Below the pieces are notes generated by a model that did not search any database, was not told the DNA's origin, and worked only from the letters and a program-made list of their open reading frames with translations. Positions 1 through 5,953 of a stretch of 5,953 nt of DNA are shown here, in pieces (positions within the stretch are counted from its first letter, which is position 1; each line of letters begins with the position of its first letter). Source of the stretch: Nitrospinota bacterium (GTDB lineage: Bacteria; Nitrospinota_A; UBA7883); the NCBI GenBank assembly GCA_029880775.1, contig JAOUNV010000144.1, positions 1 through 5,953 of the forward strand, written 5' to 3'. A program made the position numbers and the translations under genes.

Positions 1-1025
1 GGGTTGTCCGGTGTGCAGGCCTTGCCGAACAGCTTGCAATCGGGAGGGTCGTTGAGTCCTTTTAATATCCGGCCACAGATGCATGCCGGGTTCTCCCTCG
101 CCTCCGGCAAGCTGACCCCGAATCTTTTGGAGGCGTCGTACTGCTCGAATTCCTCCGATAAAGCCATACCGCTGTCGGGAATCGCCCCCAGCCCGCGCCA
201 GACGGCGTCGGTCTTCACGAAAACCTGCTCCAAAATCAGCTGGGCCTTCCGGTTCCCCTCCGGCCTCACCACGCGATAATATTCATTTTCCACCTCCGCG
301 CGCCCTTCGACGGCCTGGCGGACCAGCATGCCCAGCCCCCGCAAAATATCTAGCGGCTCAAACCCGGTGACCACGCATGGCATGGAAAACTTTTCCGCCA
401 CCGGGATGTATGCGTCTGCGCCTATGATGGCGGAAACATGGGCGGGACAGATATAGCCGTCGAGCATGATCTCGCCCGATGTCAGAGCCTCCATCGGCTC
501 CGGCATGGTCTTGTGGGCGCACAGCACGGAGTAGTTGGTCAGCCCTTCGCGTCTGGCCTCCAGGATGGAGCAAGCGATAAGCGGCGCCGTGGTCTCAAAC
601 CCCACTCCCAGGAACACCACCTCCCGATCGGGATTCTCCCGAGCCATGCCCACAGCGTCCAGAGGAGAGTAGACCACGCGCACATCCCGCCCCGCGCCCC
701 GCTCTTTTTGCAGGGTGGAGCGGCTGCCGGGAACTCGGATCATATCCCCGAAAGTGGCCATCAGAACATCAGGCTTTGCGGCGATCTCTATGGCGGTGTC
801 CACATAACTGATGGGCGTGACGCACACAGGGCAGCCTGGGCCGGAAACAAGCTTGATAGTGTCCGGGATCATCGACCTGATCCCATAACGATATATGGCC
901 ATGGTGTGGGTGCCGCACACCTCCATGAAGGTCACTTTTCTCTCCAGCCGGGCGGCCCAGCGGCGGATATCCTCGGCCTGTTTTTCGGCGGCTTCCTTGT
1001 CGCGGAATTCGTCTACGTATTTCAC
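1..1025 (-). CDS. hypD: HypD, [NiFe]-hydrogenase Fe-cyanide/CO assembly protein (3' end cut by window edge)
   Basis: HypD is the iron-sulfur scaffold that, with HypC, carries the Fe(CN)2CO unit destined for the [NiFe] active site; it is cytoplasmic. The minus strand is open from GTG at 1025 to the window edge, 341 codons without a stop. The start reads MKYVDEFRDKEA, typical of the family. Visible hallmarks are EVCGTHT (Cys37), GPGCPVC (Cys65 and Cys68), GVGFETTAP, and near the end Cys315, Cys330 and Cys337 spaced C-X14-C-X6-C. These are the first three ligands of the family's CX14CX6CX16C [4Fe-4S] motif. The fourth cysteine is expected about 13 residues past the edge, so some 25-30 C-terminal residues are missing (family about 370 aa). 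GTG overlaps the hypC stop as GTGA, so translation is probably coupled to hypC. The identification is very secure; truncation is by the window, not a mutation. Confidence 0.97.
   Translation of the reverse strand, partial: MKYVDEFRDKEAAEKQAEDIRRWAARLERKVTFMEVCGTHTMAIYRYGIRSMIPDTIKLVSGPGCPVCVTPISYVDTAIEIAAKPDVLMATFGDMIRVPGSRSTLQKERGAGRDVRVVYSPLDAVGMARENPDREVVFLGVGFETTAPLIACSILEARREGLTNYSVLCAHKTMPEPMEALTSGEIMLDGYICPAHVSAIIGADAYIPVAEKFSMPCVVTGFEPLDILRGLGMLVRQAVEGRAEVENEYYRVVRPEGNRKAQLILEQVFVKTDAVWRGLGAIPDSGMALSEEFEQYDASKRFGVSLPEARENPACICGRILKGLNDPPDCKLFGKACTPDN
1022..1025 (-). promoter_or_regulatory. GTGA stop/start overlap coupling hypC to hypD
   Basis: The hypD GTG and hypC TGA share bases. 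Only a weak AGG lies just upstream. Coupling would help make HypC and HypD, which act as a complex, in matched amounts; that purpose is inference. Confidence 0.7.
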
Positions 1026-1252
1026 GCGCCTGGCTCTTCGGTATCCAGGATATCCCGCATCAGCCTTATGGTCTCCTCGGCGGCTTTCGGGTCCACCCTT
1101 TCGATTGCGAACCCGGCGTGGATCATCACATAGTCCCCCAGCCGCACTCCGTCCAGCATCATCAGGCTGGCTTCCTTGCGCACGCCGCCGATCTCCGCCA
1201 CACATCGGTATTCAGAAACCTCCACCACTTTCATCGGCACGGCCACGCACAT
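1022..1252 (-). CDS. hypC: HypC/HybG-family hydrogenase maturation chaperone
   Basis: HypC is a small cytoplasmic chaperone that binds HypD during Fe(CN)2CO assembly and then escorts the hydrogenase large-subunit precursor. The product is 76 aa, the usual family size. It opens with MCVAVPMKV, matching the family N-terminus; after Met removal Cys2 is the essential residue that contacts iron and HypD. The mid-protein stretch LGDYVMIHAGFAIERVD (His45) is the second family signature. The start at 1252 is fixed by the need for Cys2 and by a strong AGGAGG nine bases upstream, inside the end of hypF; a longer reading from 1345 would bury Cys2. It begins 4 bp after the hypF stop and overlaps hypD by 4 bp. 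The position after Pro6 is Met rather than the common Gly, a mild variation. Confidence 0.97.
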   Translation of the reverse strand: MCVAVPMKVVEVSEYRCVAEIGGVRKEASLMMLDGVRLGDYVMIHAGFAIERVDPKAAEETIRLMRDILDTEEPGA

Positions 1253-1256
1253 GGTG

Positions 1257-3542
1257 TCACCCCTCCTTTTCGGCAAGAACCCGTCTTGCCGCGATAATCG
1301 CCTGGCCCAGGGATATCCCCCCATCGTTGGGAGGCACACGCCCATGGCGAAATACGGTAAAGCCCATCTCCCGTAGCGTATCGCCCAGCCTGTCGCTCAG
1401 GTAGCGGTTCTGAAACACTCCTCCAGAGAGGAACACGCGCTCCAGCCCGGTCTTCCCCCGCAATGCCCCAGCCATCGAAGCCGCTCCGGCCACCACCGCT
1501 TGGTGGAACCTGGCGGCGATCAACGGCGTCGGCTCGCCTGTGGTCACATCCTCCACCAGCGCCTTGAGGGATGGATATAAATCGAGAGTCAACATACCTT
1601 CCGCATCTGTCATACCCACAGGATAACCCTCGTCCACCGGCTTTTCAATCGCCATCTCCAGATCCATCGCCGCCTGCCCCTCGAAGGATATCTTCGGTCG
1701 TATTCCGGCCAGGGCCGAGGCCGCGTCGAAAACCCTACCCACGCCATAGGAAAGGGGGGTGTTAAGTCCACCGACTATCATCTGGCGGATGTTATGTATG
1801 GTGTCCGGATCCAGCTCCTGCAGCCACGGAAGCGGCATGGTGGGAATATCTTCTCCATACAGCCTGATCAAGACCGCCAGGGCGATCCGCCACGGCTCTT
1901 TGATAGCCTTGTCGCCACCGGGCAGGGGAACAGGGCTCACATAGCCCGCTCTGCTGTATCCATCCGCTCCTCCTGTCAAAAACTCCCCACCCCATATTCC
2001 GCCATCCTCGCCATACCCTGTGCCGTCGAACACTATTCCGATGGCTTCCCCATCCTGGTGGGTCTCCGCCATCAGAGAGGCCATGTGGGCGTGATGATGC
2101 TGGATGGCCATGGCTGGCGCCATCGTCTGCTCCAGGGCATACTGGGAGCTCATATAGTCAGGGTGCATGTCGTGGGCCACCGTCGCCACCTGCGGGACAT
2201 CCACCAACCGCATGAAGCTTTCTATGGCGGAGCGAAACGAGCCATACACACTCTCCCGTTTCAGATCGCCTATATGCTGGCTAATAAAAGCCCTGGATCC
2301 TTTCACCAGACAGAAGGTGTTTTTCAGTTCTCCTCCCACCGCCAGAACGGATGGATAGTCTCGGTCCAGCTGGATCGGGATAGGTGTGTATCCTCGGGAT
2401 CGGCGGAGGATCACGCTTCCGTGGGCCATGGGCCTCTCGATGGAATCGTCGGCCCTGGCGAAGATTTCCCTGTCATGGACCAGGTACCCATCGGCGACAC
2501 CACCCAGCTTTTCGAACACCTCTCCATCCTTGTATATAATCGGGTCGTCGGACATGTTGGCGCTGGTCATCACCACGGCGCCAAAGGGCCCCTCGCTCAT
2601 CAGCATATGGTGCAGCGGCGTGTATGGCAGCATGGCGCCGATGAACCTGTTGCCCGGCGCCGCGCCTTGCAGCAGTCTGCCGTATTTCTTCTCCACCAGG
2701 GTAATGGGATGGGCGCGGGATTCCAGCAGGGTCTGCTCTCTCTTGCTTATCGTGGCGAATGAGCGCAGGGCCGTCATACTGGAGAACATCACAGCGAACG
2801 GCTTTTCATCCCGCTTCTTCCGCTCCCTCAGGCGCGCCACCGCAGCGTCGTTGAGCGCGTCCACCGCCAGGTGGTATCCCCCCAGCCCTTTCACCGCCAC
2901 AACCTTTCCCTGCCGGATCAGATCCACTGCGGCGCCCAGAGGATCGGAGGAACCCGCAGGCTGGAACCTGTCATTATGAAAAGCCAGCCTGGGTCCGCAA
3001 TCATGGCATGCCACCGGCTGGGCATGGAACCGACGATTGGCAGGATTCTCATATTCCTTGCGGCATTGGGCGCACATGGGAAACCGGCTCATGGTGGTGT
3101 TTGGCCGGTCATAAGGGACATCCTGGATAATGGTGAATCGAGGACCGCAATTGGTGCAATTGATGAATGGGTAGCGGTAGCGCCGGTCTTGCGGATCGAA
3201 CAGCTCCCGCAAGCAATCGACGCAGACATCCGAATCGGGCGCCACCAGGGCCGTCTTGCCGCCAGAATCTTCGCTCTTTTGGATGGAGAAGCCGGAGCGG
3301 CCGCAGGGGGGTATCTCCTCCTGCTCCACTTTTGTGATGTGCGAAAGCGGCGGAGCCTCAGCCGTCAGCCTTAGCCAAAAGGTGTCTATCTCTTCCCTGG
3401 GGCCTTCCACCTCTATATCAACTCCCCTGGAGTGGTTGAACACATGACCGGCAAGGTTCAGGGATACCGCCAGGTTGAACACGAACGGGCGGAAACCAAC
3501 CCCCTGGACGATCCCCTCCACCTTTATCAGGCGGCGAATCAT
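1257..3542 (-). CDS. hypF: HypF, carbamoyltransferase of [NiFe]-hydrogenase maturation
   Basis: HypF turns carbamoyl phosphate and ATP into a carbamoyl-adenylate and transfers the carbamoyl group to the C-terminal cysteine of HypE, the first step towards the cyanide ligands. The 761-aa product is full length (E. coli about 750). Domains in order: acylphosphatase (about 1-90, with GVGFRPF containing Arg18, and Asn36); a double zinc finger with exact CX2CX18CX2CX24CX2CX18CX2C spacing (Cys107 to Cys182); a YrdC-like adenylate-forming domain (about 200-385, KGLGGYHL, KRDEKPFAVMF, TSANMSDDPI, RRSRGY); and a Kae1-like domain (about 400-755, HHHAH at 482-486, FDGTGYGEDGGIWGGEF, SGGVFQNRYLSDRL, PPNDGGISLGQA). 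All catalytic landmarks are intact. Its ATG overlaps the hypB stop as ATGA and has no purine-rich ribosome-binding site, suggesting re-initiation after hypB. Its last codons contain the hypC ribosome-binding site. Confidence 0.99.
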   Translation of the reverse strand: MIRRLIKVEGIVQGVGFRPFVFNLAVSLNLAGHVFNHSRGVDIEVEGPREEIDTFWLRLTAEAPPLSHITKVEQEEIPPCGRSGFSIQKSEDSGGKTALVAPDSDVCVDCLRELFDPQDRRYRYPFINCTNCGPRFTIIQDVPYDRPNTTMSRFPMCAQCRKEYENPANRRFHAQPVACHDCGPRLAFHNDRFQPAGSSDPLGAAVDLIRQGKVVAVKGLGGYHLAVDALNDAAVARLRERKKRDEKPFAVMFSSMTALRSFATISKREQTLLESRAHPITLVEKKYGRLLQGAAPGNRFIGAMLPYTPLHHMLMSEGPFGAVVMTSANMSDDPIIYKDGEVFEKLGGVADGYLVHDREIFARADDSIERPMAHGSVILRRSRGYTPIPIQLDRDYPSVLAVGGELKNTFCLVKGSRAFISQHIGDLKRESVYGSFRSAIESFMRLVDVPQVATVAHDMHPDYMSSQYALEQTMAPAMAIQHHHAHMASLMAETHQDGEAIGIVFDGTGYGEDGGIWGGEFLTGGADGYSRAGYVSPVPLPGGDKAIKEPWRIALAVLIRLYGEDIPTMPLPWLQELDPDTIHNIRQMIVGGLNTPLSYGVGRVFDAASALAGIRPKISFEGQAAMDLEMAIEKPVDEGYPVGMTDAEGMLTLDLYPSLKALVEDVTTGEPTPLIAARFHQAVVAGAASMAGALRGKTGLERVFLSGGVFQNRYLSDRLGDTLREMGFTVFRHGRVPPNDGGISLGQAIIAARRVLAEKEG
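1262..1267 (-). promoter_or_regulatory. Ribosome-binding site of hypC
   Basis: A perfect AGGAGG nine bases before the hypC ATG, the strongest Shine-Dalgarno in the window. It is embedded in the last sense codons of hypF (Lys-Glu-Gly). It fixes the hypC start at 1252 and suggests independent, strong initiation on this small chaperone. Confidence 0.85.
3539..3542 (-). promoter_or_regulatory. ATGA stop/start overlap coupling hypB to hypF
   Basis: The hypF ATG and hypB TGA share bases. The twenty bases upstream on the minus strand carry no AGGAG-like run, so hypF is probably translated by ribosomes that re-initiate after hypB. Confidence 0.7.
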
Positions 3543-4198
3543 GGATTCAGCGAATGGTACATAGAGAGAAGAAAACCGTACCAGTCATCCAGCCCATCGC
3601 CACTTTTGGCGGAAAGGTGAAACACTTTCAGCGCCGGATTCACCTTCGTCGAGTAGTCCAGAAGCCTGGCCATGTCCAGGTCCAGGTGGGGCAGCAGGTC
3701 GGTCTTTGTGATAACCATGGCCGAAGATGAGCGAAACGCCTTCGGATACTTCACCGGTTTGTCCTCCCCCTCGGTGACGGAGACCAGCGCCACTTTCATC
3801 TCCTCCCCCAGGTCGTATGAGGCGGGGCACACCAGGTTGCCCACATTTTCTATGAACAGCAGGCCAGGGCCCACAAAGCCCAGCTTCTCCAGCGCTCCTT
3901 CCACCATGGCAGCGTCCAGATGGCAGGAGGACTGGGTGTTGATCTGTATCACGGGGACACCGGTGGCGGCGATCCTTTTAGCGTCGTTGTCGGTCTGTTG
4001 ATCCCCCTCGATCACCGCGATGGGGATTCTCGATTTCAGATCCTCGATAGTCTTCACCAGCAAGGTGGTCTTGCCAGAGCCGGGCGAACTTATAAAATTA
4101 AGAGCCAGGATTCCTTTATCCTTCAGCTTCCCCCGAATGCCAGCGGCGATCTCGTCGTTTTTTGACAGTACGTCCTTTTTTACATCGATGATCTTCAT
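3539..4198 (-). CDS. hypB: HypB, GTPase for nickel insertion into hydrogenase
   Basis: HypB is a SIMIBI-class, metal-binding GTPase that works with HypA to load nickel into the hydrogenase large subunit after iron-cofactor insertion. The product is 219 aa. The Walker A/P-loop is SPGSGKTT (38-45), followed by EGD (64-66) and a base-recognition motif TKTD (164-167). The G-domain metal site is present: Cys92-His93 in SSCHLD and Cys124 in VGNLVCPASYDLGEE, with the same 32-residue spacing as in E. coli. The N-terminus starts MKIIDVKKDV and has neither the CXXCGC high-affinity nickel site of E. coli nor a His-rich nickel-storage stretch, so this is a short form relying on the G-domain site. ATG 4198 is chosen over an in-frame ATG at 4282 because the protein starts in family fashion there, a GGAG lies 8 bases upstream, and the longer reading would overlap hypA by about 80 bases. 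It begins 5 bp after hypA and overlaps hypF by 4 bp. Confidence 0.97.
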   Translation of the reverse strand: MKIIDVKKDVLSKNDEIAAGIRGKLKDKGILALNFISSPGSGKTTLLVKTIEDLKSRIPIAVIEGDQQTDNDAKRIAATGVPVIQINTQSSCHLDAAMVEGALEKLGFVGPGLLFIENVGNLVCPASYDLGEEMKVALVSVTEGEDKPVKYPKAFRSSSAMVITKTDLLPHLDLDMARLLDYSTKVNPALKVFHLSAKSGDGLDDWYGFLLSMYHSLNP

Positions 4199-4203
4199 CC
4201 AGT

Positions 4204-4545
4204 TCACTCCACGGATATCTGGTCCACATACAATTCCTCCCCACTGACTATCTTTCCCCCGAAGTCGCCGCACTGCGGGCATATAGCCAAAGAGTGCTCC
4301 GGATGAAACTCACATGAGCACTCCGGGCAAACGGCCCTGGCGGCCACTCGCTCTATCACCAGCTCGCTCCCTTCCGCCGCAGTGCCCCTGGCGCAGGCGG
4401 AGTAACAAAATTCCACGGCGGAAGCCTCCACGCCAGATAGCTCCCCCACGGCCACGTTCACCTTCAGCACTCTGGCGGCGTCAGATTCTTTGAGCTGTGA
4501 CACGGCGATATCCACTATGCTCATCGCCACCGACATCTCGTGCAT
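4204..4545 (-). CDS. hypA: HypA, nickel metallochaperone for hydrogenase maturation
   Basis: HypA binds nickel and pairs with HypB to deliver it to the hydrogenase large subunit. The product is 113 aa, normal for the family. It begins MHEMSVAMSIV, where His2 and Glu3 with the N-terminal amine form the nickel site. A structural zinc site is made by CPEC (73-76) and CPQC (89-92). The ending GEELYVDQISVE is the usual HypA C-terminal style. The start at 4545 is set by the MHE requirement; a longer in-frame ATG at 4629 would hide MHE and overlap the OsmC gene. The 17-bp gap after the OsmC stop lacks a purine-rich ribosome-binding site and is instead a GC palindrome, so expression probably depends on coupling to the preceding gene. 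The next gene, hypB, starts 5 bp after its stop. Confidence 0.97.
   Translation of the reverse strand: MHEMSVAMSIVDIAVSQLKESDAARVLKVNVAVGELSGVEASAVEFCYSACARGTAAEGSELVIERVAARAVCPECSCEFHPEHSLAICPQCGDFGGKIVSGEELYVDQISVE
4207..4210 (-). promoter_or_regulatory. Ribosome-binding site of hypB
   Basis: GGAG eight bases before ATG 4198, formed by the last codons of hypA (GTG GAG TGA). It supports the 219-aa HypB rather than the longer in-frame reading from 4282. Confidence 0.65.
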
Positions 4546-4558
4546 GGCCGCGGCCGCG
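4546..4558. promoter_or_regulatory. GC-only overlapping palindromes directly before hypA
   Basis: Two perfect 10-bp palindromes, GGCCGCGGCC (4546-4555) and CGCGGCCGCG (4549-4558), overlap and abut the hypA ATG. They fill most of the 17-bp osmC-hypA gap, where a ribosome-binding site would be expected. They are too short and loopless to call a terminator. Whether they have any regulatory role is unknown. Confidence 0.35.
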
Positions 4559-4562
4559 CTGT

Positions 4563-5072
4563 CTACTTTTCCACAGTCACTTCCGCCGCCACGGGCGTCG
4601 CAAGCTTCATGGTGGAAGATACCGGGCAATGGGTCCCGGCCAGATCTATAAGCTCCTGCGTTTTCGCTTCATCGGCGGAGGTTTTCAGCCGGACCTTGTA
4701 CGACACATTGTTGAAGCCTGGATTCACATCCGCCACGTTAAAAAGCCCCCGCAGGTCGATATCTCCGGAGAGCTCCACATTCACCGTTTCCAGTTCAATA
4801 TCCAGCATGGCGGCATATTCCACATACACGGCGCCGACGCAGGAGCCGAGCGCCATCAGCATCATCTCCATCGGGTTCGGAGCCTTGTCATCCCCGCCGG
4901 AGGGGACGGGATAGTCCGACATGACGACATGCGTCCTGATACGGTTTTCGTTGAGCAGCCCCCCCTTCCACTGCGTGGATACCGTGGGACGATAGACAGC
5001 GGCCTCCGGTTTTTTGGCGAAGAGCGCCTTACGGCTTGCCAGGATATCCTTCAGAGAGCGGCGTTCACTCAA
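4563..5072 (-). CDS. OsmC/Ohr-family protein, probable thiol-dependent peroxidase
   Basis: The product is 169 aa and belongs to the OsmC/Ohr superfamily, whose members reduce organic or inorganic hydroperoxides with a pair of cysteines. Both are visible: Cys78 in MALGSCVGAVYVEYAA and Cys149 in GTHCPVSST. The family context SGGDDKAPNPMEMMLMALGSC and the following GDIDLRG are clear. An N-terminal extension of about 30 residues (MSERRSLKDILASRKALF) precedes the fold. The start is TTG at 5072: no ATG, GTG or other TTG lies in frame before Met51, which is inside the fold, and GGAGAG sits 6 bases upstream. It overlaps the end of pepA by 8 bp and leads hypA by 17 bp, so it appears part of the same transcript. 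A role in protecting oxygen-sensitive hydrogenase maturation is my guess from position only. The subfamily (OsmC, Ohr or YhfA-like) is not settled. Confidence 0.93.
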   Translation of the reverse strand: MSERRSLKDILASRKALFAKKPEAAVYRPTVSTQWKGGLLNENRIRTHVVMSDYPVPSGGDDKAPNPMEMMLMALGSCVGAVYVEYAAMLDIELETVNVELSGDIDLRGLFNVADVNPGFNNVSYKVRLKTSADEAKTQELIDLAGTHCPVSSTMKLATPVAAEVTVEK

Positions 5073-5953
5073 GGCCGACTCTCCGGTTGATAAAATCGAG
5101 CATCACGCGCACACCGGCGCCGGTCCCCCCTTTGCGGATGTATCCCTTTTCCTTGTCGGAGAACGCCGTGCCGGCTATGTCCACATGGGCCCATTTGCCG
5201 GTCACATGCTTTTTCAAAAACGCCGCCGCCGTGCTGGCGCCGCCGCCCCTGGGGCCGATGTTGGCCGTGTCGGCCACCTGGCTTTTTATGTCATCCTCAT
5301 ATTCCTGGAAGAGAGGAAGCGGCCACAGCTTATCGCCGGTCCGCATGCCGCACTCGCGCAGTTGGTTGATCAACTCGTCATCGTTGCCCAGCAGCCCGGA
5401 GCAATGGGCGCCCAGAGCCACCATGCAGGCGCCGGTGAGAGTGGCGATATCCACCGTGCAATCCGGCTTGTACCTCCCCGCGTATGCCAGCGCATCGGCG
5501 AGGATCAGTCGACCTTCCGCGTCGGTGTTGAGCACTTCCATGGTAACGCCGGATAGCCCAGTGAGCACATCGCCCGGCTTGGTGGCCGTTCCGGAGGGCA
5601 TGTTTTCCGTGGCGGGCACCAACCCCACCAGGTTCACTTTCAGCTTCATCGTGGCCACCGCTGTCATGACGGCTATAGTGGCGGCGCCGCCAGACATATC
5701 CGATTTCATCTCATGCATGTTCATCGAGGGCTTGATGGAGATGCCGCCGGTGTCAAAAGTCAGCCCCTTGCCCACCATCACGATCGGCTTTTGGCTCTTT
5801 GGCCCCTTCATGTATTCCATGACGATAAATTTGGGCTCTTCCTGGCTGCCTTTAGACACACCAATCAAGCCCCCCATCTTCATCTTCTCTATGGCCTTCA
5901 GGCCATAAACAGCACATTTGAATCCATGTTTTTTCCCCAGGGTCGCAGCTTGG
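5065..5953 (-). CDS. pepA: Leucyl aminopeptidase, M17 family (5' end cut by window edge)
   Basis: This is the C-terminal catalytic domain of an M17 cytosolic leucyl aminopeptidase, a two-metal enzyme that removes N-terminal residues from peptides and usually forms hexamers. The window holds 295 residues; the family is about 500 aa, so roughly 200 N-terminal residues and the start lie to the right. The hallmark NTDAEGR is encoded at 5509-5529. All five expected metal ligands are present: Lys in VGKGLTFDTGG (5767-5769), Asp in the same motif (5752-5754), Asp in KSDMSGG (5698-5700), and Asp and Glu of NTDAEGR; the catalytic Arg follows at 5509-5511. The frame stays open to the edge, reading GKKHGFKCAVYGLKAIEK before the first visible Met, which is not the start. 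The stop overlaps the OsmC gene. In E. coli PepA also binds DNA; nothing here shows that role. Confidence 0.96.
   Translation of the reverse strand, partial: QAATLGKKHGFKCAVYGLKAIEKMKMGGLIGVSKGSQEEPKFIVMEYMKGPKSQKPIVMVGKGLTFDTGGISIKPSMNMHEMKSDMSGGAATIAVMTAVATMKLKVNLVGLVPATENMPSGTATKPGDVLTGLSGVTMEVLNTDAEGRLILADALAYAGRYKPDCTVDIATLTGACMVALGAHCSGLLGNDDELINQLRECGMRTGDKLWPLPLFQEYEDDIKSQVADTANIGPRGGGASTAAAFLKKHVTGKWAHVDIAGTAFSDKEKGYIRKGGTGAGVRVMLDFINRRVGLE
5079..5084 (-). promoter_or_regulatory. Ribosome-binding site of the OsmC-family gene (TTG start)
   Basis: GGAGAG six bases before TTG 5072, inside the 3' end of pepA. It is the main support for an unusual TTG start, together with the absence of any ATG or GTG in frame before residue 51. 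Confidence 0.6.

Noticed and set aside
1..1025. hypD as a pseudogene because it lacks a stop and an ATG
   Set aside because: The frame is open with all visible cysteine motifs correctly spaced; GTG is a normal start and the missing end is due to the window edge.
438..1133. 231-codon open frame on the plus strand
   Set aside because: Antisense to hypD and hypC, with no recognisable motif; the opposite strand reads through as clear HypD.
1022..1345. Longer HypC reading of 107 aa
   Set aside because: It would bury the essential Cys2 and overlap hypF; a strong AGGAGG supports the 76-aa form.
1794..2762. 322-codon open frame on the plus strand
   Set aside because: It lies wholly antisense to hypF, whose four domains and motifs are intact; the translation has no recognisable domain and looks like a shadow frame.
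3539..4282. Longer HypB reading of 247 aa
   Set aside because: The extra 28 residues overlap hypA, do not resemble HypB N-termini, and a GGAG supports the shorter start.
4550..4557. GCGGCCGC (NotI site) as a possible cloning junction or assembly artefact
   Set aside because: It falls in a natural gene junction with the reading frames on both sides intact and gene order consistent, so a native origin is simpler.
4204..4629. Longer HypA reading of 141 aa
   Set aside because: It would place 28 residues ahead of the obligatory MHE nickel-binding N-terminus and overlap the OsmC gene.
5036..5908. 290-codon open frame on the plus strand
   Set aside because: Antisense to pepA, rich in Ser and Pro with no family features; the opposite strand carries an unmistakable M17 catalytic domain.

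Overview
The window is a single, tightly packed gene cluster read entirely from the minus strand (right to left). By eye the G+C content is in the high fifties. It looks like the chromosome of a hydrogenase-bearing bacterium. The proteins are typical bacterial Hyp proteins. A deltaproteobacterial, Nitrospinota- or Nitrospirota-like source would fit, but this is a weak inference from gene order and protein style; nothing here fixes the taxon.

In transcription order the genes are: pepA (M17 leucyl aminopeptidase, 5' end cut by the right edge), an OsmC/Ohr-family thiol peroxidase-like gene, hypA, hypB, hypF, hypC and hypD (3' end cut by the left edge). Junctions are very short: pepA/osmC overlap 8 bp, osmC-hypA gap 17 bp, hypA-hypB gap 5 bp, hypB/hypF overlap 4 bp (ATGA), hypF-hypC gap 4 bp, hypC/hypD overlap 4 bp (GTGA). 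There is no non-coding stretch above 20 bases, and I see no terminator, tRNA, rRNA, repeat array, insertion sequence or CRISPR. The promoter must lie right of the window, in or upstream of pepA, unless an internal one exists.

The five hyp genes encode most of the [NiFe]-hydrogenase maturation pathway. HypF makes the carbamoyl group from carbamoyl phosphate and, in known systems, hands it to HypE for conversion to cyanide. The HypC-HypD complex assembles the Fe(CN)2CO unit. HypA and HypB deliver nickel. All the key motifs I checked are present in the visible parts. hypE is not in the window and may follow hypD beyond the left edge. No hydrogenase structural gene is visible.

The hyp machinery looks canonical, and I do not see an undescribed system. 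The points most worth a second look are the overlap-level linkage of an aminopeptidase and an OsmC protein to the hyp genes, a GC-only palindrome in place of a ribosome-binding site before hypA, and an apparent excess of the palindrome GATATC.
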